Of a stretch of DNA of 11,829 nucleotides, positions 6,893-11,829 are shown in pieces (position 1 is the first letter of the stretch; every line of letters starts with the position of its first letter). Both the position numbers and the translations under genes were made by a program. The notes beneath the pieces are model-generated. The model was not told the DNA's origin. It made no database searches and was given only the letters and a program-made list of their open reading frames with translations. Source of the DNA: Syntrophaceae bacterium (GTDB lineage: Bacteria > Desulfobacterota > Desulfomonilia > Desulfomonilales > Desulfomonilaceae). The stretch is from positions 1 to 11,829 of the forward strand of contig JACWAG010000133.1 in the NCBI GenBank assembly GCA_014874425.1. The letters run 5' to 3'.

Positions 6893-8119
6893 ATGATCAA
6901 GAGTGTTCGTATCAAGAATTTCAAGAATTTCAAAGAAGCCAATTTTGACGTCAAGCCCGTAAATATCTTTATTGGGCCAAACGGAACGGGGAAGTCAAAC
7001 TTGGGCAATTTCCTCCTTATGATGAGTTTCCTTGCATCCGGACCTTTCAATAGCGCTTTCGGTCCTGGCCCATTTACATTTCGTCAGACGCTGAGTCGCA
7101 AATCTCGAGAGCAAGCGGATAATCAGGATTTCGATCTCCATTTTGAAGTGACATTGGAAGTGGAACAAACAAATTACGTATACCGTCTGATTTTCACGGA
7201 AATAAGGAGGAATGAGTATCTAATTAGGGAAGAAACCCTCCAGGAGGTCCAGGGTGAAATCCTTTTCACTATAAACGATGTGAAGGCCCGTGAATCAAAG
7301 ATGTCTCAAATGAGAAAAGGCCACGCGTGGAACGATTCTGAGAAAAGAATCCGATCGGTCGCTCAGTACCTGTCGAAAATAAAACGGTATCGTTTTGTTC
7401 CCGACTTGATCAAAAAGCCCGCACAAATTCAGGATTCCTACCTGCTCGACCACACTGGAGAAAACCTCGCGGCGGTGATTCATTTTCTTGAACGAAACTA
7501 CCCGGAGAATTATTTCAAGACTGTTCAGGAAGTAAAACGGGCAATTCCAGAAATTAGGAGGATTTTTACACCACACCTTGGTGACCCTGGACAAGTTGGC
7601 ATCGGAGTCGAAGAAAAGCACAAGACGGGATATTTTGTAGGTCCACAATTATCAGAAGGGTTTCTTGTCTTTCTGGCGGTTTGTACTTTGTTCAACTTGC
7701 CCGATCAACCCCGAATATTTTTTATTGAGGAACCTGAGACCTATCTGAATCCAAATCGGTTGAGAGTGATCTACGGTCTAATGCATCGCTACGCATCCGT
7801 AAATCCGGACAAACAAATACTCATGAGTTCTCATTCTCCATATTTTATCGACTGGTCGGATAACGCGCCGGAAGAACTCACTCTCCTGCAGGAAAAAGAT
7901 GGTTGGGTCGAATTGCGCAATCTAGGGGGAGTTGGCGACTTGCGATGTTTTCTAGAAGAAGATCCGTGGGGACGTTCGTGGGTATCAAAGTTTTTCAGGG
8001 CTGATTTTGCTGATGATCCTGTCCCAGAATTCGACCTTGGCGATGTCGGGGATCAAGGAGACGATTTTGATGATTTGGGACTGGAAGTTGTCAATCACAA
8101 CTCGGGCGAATCGCATTAG
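6893..8119 (+). CDS. AAA family ATPase, AAA_21 / RecF-OLD-like
   Basis: Predicted ATPase of 408 residues in the SMC/RecF/ABC-like group, nearest in my judgement to COG4637-type proteins; physiological role unknown. The N-terminus IKSVRIKNFKNFKEA leads into Walker A GPNGTGKS (28-35). A long middle region (about 60-245) holds the charged lid. The ABC-like signature is LSEGF (253-257), Walker B is IFFIEEPE (275-282), and the H-loop SSHSP (312-316) follows. There is no TOPRIM nuclease domain. Instead the protein ends in an Asp-rich tail (about 371-395). AGAAAGG lies about 12 bases before the ATG, slightly long spacing. It is flanked by gaps of 203 and 258 bases and has no partner gene, unlike two-gene ATPase/nuclease systems. 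Relatives occur in defence, DNA-repair and housekeeping contexts, and nothing here decides between them. Confidence 0.85.
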   Translation: MIKSVRIKNFKNFKEANFDVKPVNIFIGPNGTGKSNLGNFLLMMSFLASGPFNSAFGPGPFTFRQTLSRKSREQADNQDFDLHFEVTLEVEQTNYVYRLIFTEIRRNEYLIREETLQEVQGEILFTINDVKARESKMSQMRKGHAWNDSEKRIRSVAQYLSKIKRYRFVPDLIKKPAQIQDSYLLDHTGENLAAVIHFLERNYPENYFKTVQEVKRAIPEIRRIFTPHLGDPGQVGIGVEEKHKTGYFVGPQLSEGFLVFLAVCTLFNLPDQPRIFFIEEPETYLNPNRLRVIYGLMHRYASVNPDKQILMSSHSPYFIDWSDNAPEELTLLQEKDGWVELRNLGGVGDLRCFLEEDPWGRSWVSKFFRADFADDPVPEFDLGDVGDQGDDFDDLGLEVVNHNSGESH

Positions 8120-8377
8120 AGATTTTTGGCGACGAAAAGTAACGGGGCTTCAGGTCTTTTCTATTGTTTTAACTGATTCAACTCCGGCCCCAGAGATTGG
8201 AGTCTGCTGCAAATTTTGCCTTAAACTGGTCGGGCGTAAAATTCACCACAAAAATTGTACGGCTTAATACGAAACATCTAGCAGAATAATAGAGAACATG
8301 TTAATCAGTAAGTTTGACATCTTTTTAAACTGTCATCCGGCAAAGATTAAATCATCATCATAAAAAGGAGCGCTGAG

Positions 8378-9307
8378 ATGGGCTTTTTGCAGATCTTGAC
8401 TTATTTAAGTGGCCTGGTTTTTGTGATCGCATTTGGCGCAAAATTGTTGAAGTATGCGACGATGCCGATGCATGTGCGATGGGAACTTTATCCAATACCT
8501 CATGAAGGCAAGGAATGGGGTGGTTCTTTTTATGAGGAAATCGACCATTGGAAAAAAGTTCGTCATAAGGACCACATGGCTCAGTACAGATTCATGGTTC
8601 CAGAAATACTTTTTATCAGGGCTTTGCGTGAAGATAACAGACCTTTGTGGTACTGGTCATTTCCTTTTCACATGGGACTCTATCTCAGTATTGGCGGGTT
8701 GGTTTTCCTGGGATTTGGGGCGTTTGTGCAAATTTTTGGGATGGTTCCTGAAAATTCAGCGCTGGCGAGCTTGTTTCAATCATTGACAACCGTGTTTGCG
8801 GTACCAGGTTATATTCTAGGAACAATAGGGGCCCTTGGTCTGATAGTGAAACGGACGACCGACTCAAATCTGGCTGATGTTACAGCAGGAATTGATTTCA
8901 TGAACCTGATATGGCTCGGTCTTCTGTTCGTTACGGGTTTCATCGTTTGGCTTCAGGACCCCGGGTTCAATGTTTCCAGAGCTTATTTCCAGAGTCTTTT
9001 GACCTATGGTCCGATGAAAGAACCGATGAGCGCGATACACGTTGTTAATCTTCTTATTTTCATCGGTTTCTGGGCTTACTTCCCTTTCACTCCAATGACA
9101 CACATGGTTTCAAAATATTTCATGTGGGATAAAGTAAAATGGGACGACGACCCCAACAGAGGAGACGCAGGCATGGATTCCAAAATTAAAAAATATCTCG
9201 CGTACCCGGTTACTTGGGCCGCTGTCCACATTGACTCTCAGGGAGGTAAAAAGACATGGGCCGATATCGCCACTACTAATCCTTGGGAAAACAAAGACCA
9301 GAAATAA
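8378..9307 (+). CDS. membrane cytochrome b subunit, NarI/DsrM-like
   Basis: Predicted integral membrane quinone-reactive cytochrome b, 309 residues. Five hydrophobic helices lie at about 5-24, 96-118, 135-157, 172-192 and 218-237, the NarI/DsrM layout. A cytoplasmic-looking loop (about 27-90) contains RWELYPIPHEG and a run of charged residues. Candidate haem ligands are H98 (SFPFHMGLYL) in helix 2, H221 (AIHVVN) at the start of helix 5 and H242 (THMVSKYF) just after it. The hydrophilic C-terminus (from about 248) would face the iron-sulfur partner. AAGGAG lies 7 bases before the ATG. The partner gene follows 14 bases downstream, so the two form an operon in dsrM-dsrK order. Automated annotation would probably say respiratory nitrate reductase gamma subunit, but no nitrate reductase genes are present. 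TmcC is another possible relative. Confidence 0.88.
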   Translation: MGFLQILTYLSGLVFVIAFGAKLLKYATMPMHVRWELYPIPHEGKEWGGSFYEEIDHWKKVRHKDHMAQYRFMVPEILFIRALREDNRPLWYWSFPFHMGLYLSIGGLVFLGFGAFVQIFGMVPENSALASLFQSLTTVFAVPGYILGTIGALGLIVKRTTDSNLADVTAGIDFMNLIWLGLLFVTGFIVWLQDPGFNVSRAYFQSLLTYGPMKEPMSAIHVVNLLIFIGFWAYFPFTPMTHMVSKYFMWDKVKWDDDPNRGDAGMDSKIKKYLAYPVTWAAVHIDSQGGKKTWADIATTNPWENKDQK

Positions 9308-9321
9308 TTGGAGGATCCAAT

Positions 9322-10935
9322 ATGAGACCCGAAGAAATATCCAAGAAAACAGAACAGCTTGTAACAATAAAAACCGAGGATTTAGCTCCTTTGCCTTTTC
9401 CTTATGACACATATGAAGAGACACCCATAACTCCTCTAAAGGAAGAACAAAAGAAGAAATGGGAACATTCACTGGACGGAGTAAGCGCTCTTACACTACC
9501 GAAACCCGAGACTCCTGAAGAGGAGGAGCGCTTGGTCAAGGCGTTTCTAAGCGGTTTAGAAAAATTGATGACCAAGGAAAACAACTGGACCTTTCTGCAG
9601 CCTCTTATGTTGTCCTTGGAATATTGCGCAAAATGTCAGACTTGCGCGGATGCGTGCCCGGCATTTGAGATGAGTGGTCGTAAAGACATATATAGACCTA
9701 CTTTCAGGGCAGACGTTTTACGAAAAATAGCCAAGAAGTATTTGAGCAAAGGTGGAAAGATTTTCGCCGGCTTCCGTGGACACGACATTGATCTGAATTG
9801 GGACACCATAGCCAGATTGGCTGAATTAGCTTACAGATGCACATTATGTCGACGCTGCGCTTCGGTATGCCCTGTAGGGGTTGACAACGGTTTGATAACA
9901 CATGAATTGCGAAAGCTTTTCAGTCAGGAAATGGGCATCGCTGGTCCGGAGATTCACGAAAAAGGCTCTGTCAAACATCTTAAGTTTGGTTCTAGTACTG
10001 GAATGACAACAGCGGCCGTTGCCGACATCATTGAATACCTCGAAGACGATATTGAAGAAAAAACAGGCAAAAGAATTAAGATACCCTTGAATAAAAAGGG
10101 AGCGGAAATCCTTTTGATTCATAACGCCGGTGAATTCATGGCTTGGCCGGAAAATCCCATGGCTTTCGCCATACTCTTTGACGCAGCCGGGATAGATTAT
10201 ACATTGTCTACCGATCTAGTTGGATATGACGCAGTTAATTACGGTCTCTGGTATGATGACGTGCAGTTCGCCCGTGTTGCGTTAAAACACATCGAAATAG
10301 CCCGTAATTTGGGGGTCAAGAAAATCGTCATTGGAGAATGTGGACACGCTCATAAAGCCCTATCGGTTATTGCGGACAGACTTCTACCCGGTGCTCAGAT
10401 GATTCCCCGTGAGAGTTCTTATACTTTGCTCAATGATATCGTAAAATCCGGGAAGATAAAATTCGACCCTTCCAAGAATGACTTTCCTGTAACTTTGCAT
10501 GACCCATGCAATGCAGTAAGATTGATGGGTATCGTAAAACCACAGAGAGAAGTTCTCAATGCGATATTCCCTCCTGGCAGGTTCCGGGAAATGGAGCCTC
10601 ATGGTGTAGAAAACTATTGCTGTGGCGGTGGCTCGGGTTTCGCTATCATGAGTTCAGGAAACTTCCCGGACTGGAAACGTCTTGTTTCCGGCAGGAAAAA
10701 ATTGGCTCAAATCCTAAACGCTTTCCAGGGAGAGATGGACCCTTCGATCAAGAAGATGGTTTGCGCTCCATGCTCGAATTGTAAGGGACAAATAAGGGAC
10801 ATGCTGGAAAGCTACGAAGTTTATGAAAAAACGGGGATATGGTACACAGGCTTGGTGGAACTAATGGTCAACGCAATGGTAGACCAGAAGAAGCCATACA
10901 TCGAATGGCCAGGCGAAGATGATGATGACATGTAG
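9322..10935 (+). CDS. DsrK/HdrD-like iron-sulfur oxidoreductase (CCG domain)
   Basis: Predicted cytoplasmic catalytic partner of the preceding cytochrome b, 537 residues, close to DsrK length. Two ferredoxin-type 4Fe-4S motifs are complete: C102-x2-C105-x2-C108-x3-C112 and C173-x2-C176-x2-C179-x3-C183. The C-terminal half has CCG-type domains: a degenerate first one with GECGHAHK (C340), then HDPC396, YCC433-434-GGGSG and C481-x2-C484-x2-C487, matching the non-cubane 4Fe-4S site of HdrB/HdrD/DsrK proteins. By analogy it would couple quinone redox chemistry to a thiol/disulfide carrier such as DsrC or to another cytoplasmic carrier; the real partner is unknown. I place the start at ATG 9322 because GGAGG lies 7 bases upstream. 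An ATG at 9283 would overlap the cytochrome gene. It ends in an acidic EDDDDM tail. No dsrJ, dsrO or dsrP follows; a terminator does. Confidence 0.92.
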   Translation: MRPEEISKKTEQLVTIKTEDLAPLPFPYDTYEETPITPLKEEQKKKWEHSLDGVSALTLPKPETPEEEERLVKAFLSGLEKLMTKENNWTFLQPLMLSLEYCAKCQTCADACPAFEMSGRKDIYRPTFRADVLRKIAKKYLSKGGKIFAGFRGHDIDLNWDTIARLAELAYRCTLCRRCASVCPVGVDNGLITHELRKLFSQEMGIAGPEIHEKGSVKHLKFGSSTGMTTAAVADIIEYLEDDIEEKTGKRIKIPLNKKGAEILLIHNAGEFMAWPENPMAFAILFDAAGIDYTLSTDLVGYDAVNYGLWYDDVQFARVALKHIEIARNLGVKKIVIGECGHAHKALSVIADRLLPGAQMIPRESSYTLLNDIVKSGKIKFDPSKNDFPVTLHDPCNAVRLMGIVKPQREVLNAIFPPGRFREMEPHGVENYCCGGGSGFAIMSSGNFPDWKRLVSGRKKLAQILNAFQGEMDPSIKKMVCAPCSNCKGQIRDMLESYEVYEKTGIWYTGLVELMVNAMVDQKKPYIEWPGEDDDDM

Positions 10936-10952
10936 ACTATTCTAAAAACAAA

Positions 10953-10982
10953 AAAGGTCGGTTCATTTCCGAACCGACCTTT
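10953..10982. terminator. bidirectional rho-independent terminator between convergent genes
   Basis: Perfect 12-bp inverted repeat (arms 10953-10964 and 10971-10982, core AGGTCGGTTC / GAACCGACCT) with a 6-base loop. On the minus strand it is followed by a long T-rich tract (complement of 10943-10954), so it should be a strong terminator for porB. On the plus strand only TTTAT follows, giving weaker termination of the oxidoreductase operon. Confidence 0.9.
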
Positions 10983-11015
10983 ATCTCAGCTATTTAAGAA
11001 TTGATTCTCAATTTT

Positions 11016-11829
11016 CTATTCGCAGAGTTTGACTAGTCTGTTCCATCTTTCAGTGATCTTATCCTGAATTTCCGAAGTGAGTTTTTCATCCAGGTGCCTA
11101 TAACGGCCTTGGCCTTTGAAATATTCGGATATGGGTTTTAGCTCCTTCGGTTTCCTGTTGAGCTTCCACACTCCTTTTTCGACTTCATACAATGGAAATA
11201 CGCCGGTATCAACAGCGAGCTGCCCATATTCTATGGCCTTGTTTGGAGGAATTCTCCAGCCAGTGGGGCAAACTGATAAAATATGAATGTATGAGGGTCC
11301 ATCAACTTCTTTTGCCTTCTGGATCTTTTTCTGCAAATCCGTGAAAAAAGTCGGGCATGCCGTAGCTGTGTAAGGTATACCATGAGCAGCCGCTATGGCT
11401 ACCATGTCCTTTTTCCATGTCATTTGACCTGCCGGTTTTATCCTTCCTGCCGGAGATGTCGTTGTCGTCGCCCCGAACGGGGTCGACGAAGACCTTTGAA
11501 TGCCTGTATTCATGTAGGCTTCATTGTCGACACACACATATATAACTTTGTGACCACGTTCCATCATTCCCGAAAGGGCCTGGAACCCGATATCCGTAGT
11601 TCCTCCATCACCCCCCATAGCCACTATTGTCACGTCCTTGTCAGGGACCCGCCCTTTCCGTCGCAGGGCCTTGAGCCCGGATTCGACACCGGAAGCTACC
11701 GCTGCGGCGTTTTCGAACGCGACATGGATCCATGGAACATTCCATGATGTCAGTGGATAAGGGGAAGAAATTATCTCCATACATCCGGTGGCCATTGCCA
11801 AGATCATGTCAGGGCCAATCGCCTTCAAC
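11016..11829 (-). CDS. porB: pyruvate:ferredoxin oxidoreductase beta subunit (5' end beyond window)
   Basis: TPP-binding subunit of the enzyme that converts pyruvate, CoA and ferredoxin to acetyl-CoA, CO2 and reduced ferredoxin. About 270 codons are present. The frame is still open at the right edge, where the apparent first codon (TTG) is not the real start; about 30-50 N-terminal residues, including the expected CxxC, are missing. Visible are ATGCMEI (cluster cysteine C16 of this fragment), SWNVPWIHVAFENAAAVASG, the TPP/Mg motif GDGGTTDIG (73-81) with N102 in VCVDNEAYMNTG, RSSSTPFGATTTTSPAG, and SVCPTGW (C187), which supplies the last cluster ligand in this family. The stop is TAG, 33 bases from the terminator. 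porA and the gamma/delta subunits would lie upstream, beyond the right edge. Another 2-oxoacid substrate is possible, but the motifs fit PorB best. Confidence 0.93.
   Translation of the reverse strand, partial: LKAIGPDMILAMATGCMEIISSPYPLTSWNVPWIHVAFENAAAVASGVESGLKALRRKGRVPDKDVTIVAMGGDGGTTDIGFQALSGMMERGHKVIYVCVDNEAYMNTGIQRSSSTPFGATTTTSPAGRIKPAGQMTWKKDMVAIAAAHGIPYTATACPTFFTDLQKKIQKAKEVDGPSYIHILSVCPTGWRIPPNKAIEYGQLAVDTGVFPLYEVEKGVWKLNRKPKELKPISEYFKGQGRYRHLDEKLTSEIQDKITERWNRLVKLCE

Noticed and set aside
6912..6935. Tandem AAGAATTTC repeat at the start of the ATPase gene
   Set aside because: It encodes the IKNFKNFKE segment typical of the N-terminus of this ATPase group, so it is explained by protein conservation.
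8007..8267. 86-codon plus-strand frame overlapping the ATPase 3' end, containing CCKFCLKLVGRKIHHKNC
   Set aside because: It begins inside the ATPase in another frame, lacks a ribosome-binding site, and the Cys/His cluster alone does not support a zinc protein. The underlying gap is listed as a finding instead.
8314..8319. Perfect TTGACA before the cytochrome b gene
   Set aside because: No acceptable -10 box lies 16-18 bases downstream (CCGGCA occupies the position).
8378..9307. Respiratory nitrate reductase gamma subunit as a literal function
   Set aside because: No narG, narH or narJ is present; the partner is a CCG-domain iron-sulfur protein, so the DsrM/Hdr-type context fits better.

Overview
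The window looks like ordinary chromosome of an anaerobic Desulfobacterota (deltaproteobacterial) sulfate reducer or syntroph. The evidence is a pyruvate:ferredoxin oxidoreductase beta subunit, a DsrMK/HdrD-type membrane cytochrome b plus iron-sulfur oxidoreductase pair, and a helix-turn-helix/zinc-ribbon domain of a kind I associate with archaea and deltaproteobacteria. This assignment is inferred from gene content; there is no rRNA or marker phylogeny to confirm it.

Left part (1-4079, all minus strand, read right to left): ssb, then an ABC importer made of a family-5 solute-binding protein, a DppB-like permease and a DppC-like permease cut off by the window edge. The two permease genes overlap by 4 bases (ATGA). 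Gaps of 54 and 82 bases separate the earlier genes, so all four could be one transcript. Their likely role is uptake of peptides or oligosaccharides, with the ATPase subunits expected further left.

Middle (4210-6689, plus strand): a serine O-acetyltransferase gene whose product carries an extra N-terminal HTH plus four-cysteine zinc-ribbon module, followed by ilvC (ketol-acid reductoisomerase) with a TTG start and its own sigma70-like promoter. The first makes O-acetylserine for cysteine synthesis; the second acts in valine, leucine and isoleucine synthesis. The HTH/Zn-ribbon-acetyltransferase fusion is the most unusual item here. It may start at a CTG codon and may also have an internal start.

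Right part (6893-10936, plus strand): a stand-alone AAA_21/RecF-OLD-like ATPase with an acidic tail and no recognisable partner, a 258-base gap without a gene, then a tightly spaced pair encoding a five-helix NarI/DsrM-type cytochrome b and a DsrK/HdrD-type protein with two 4Fe-4S ferredoxin motifs and a CCG catalytic motif. The pair probably moves electrons between the quinone pool and a cytoplasmic thiol/disulfide or other carrier. A 12-bp hairpin terminator follows, shared with porB, which converges from the right edge and is truncated at its 5' end.

I found no tRNA, rRNA, CRISPR array, insertion sequence or phage gene.
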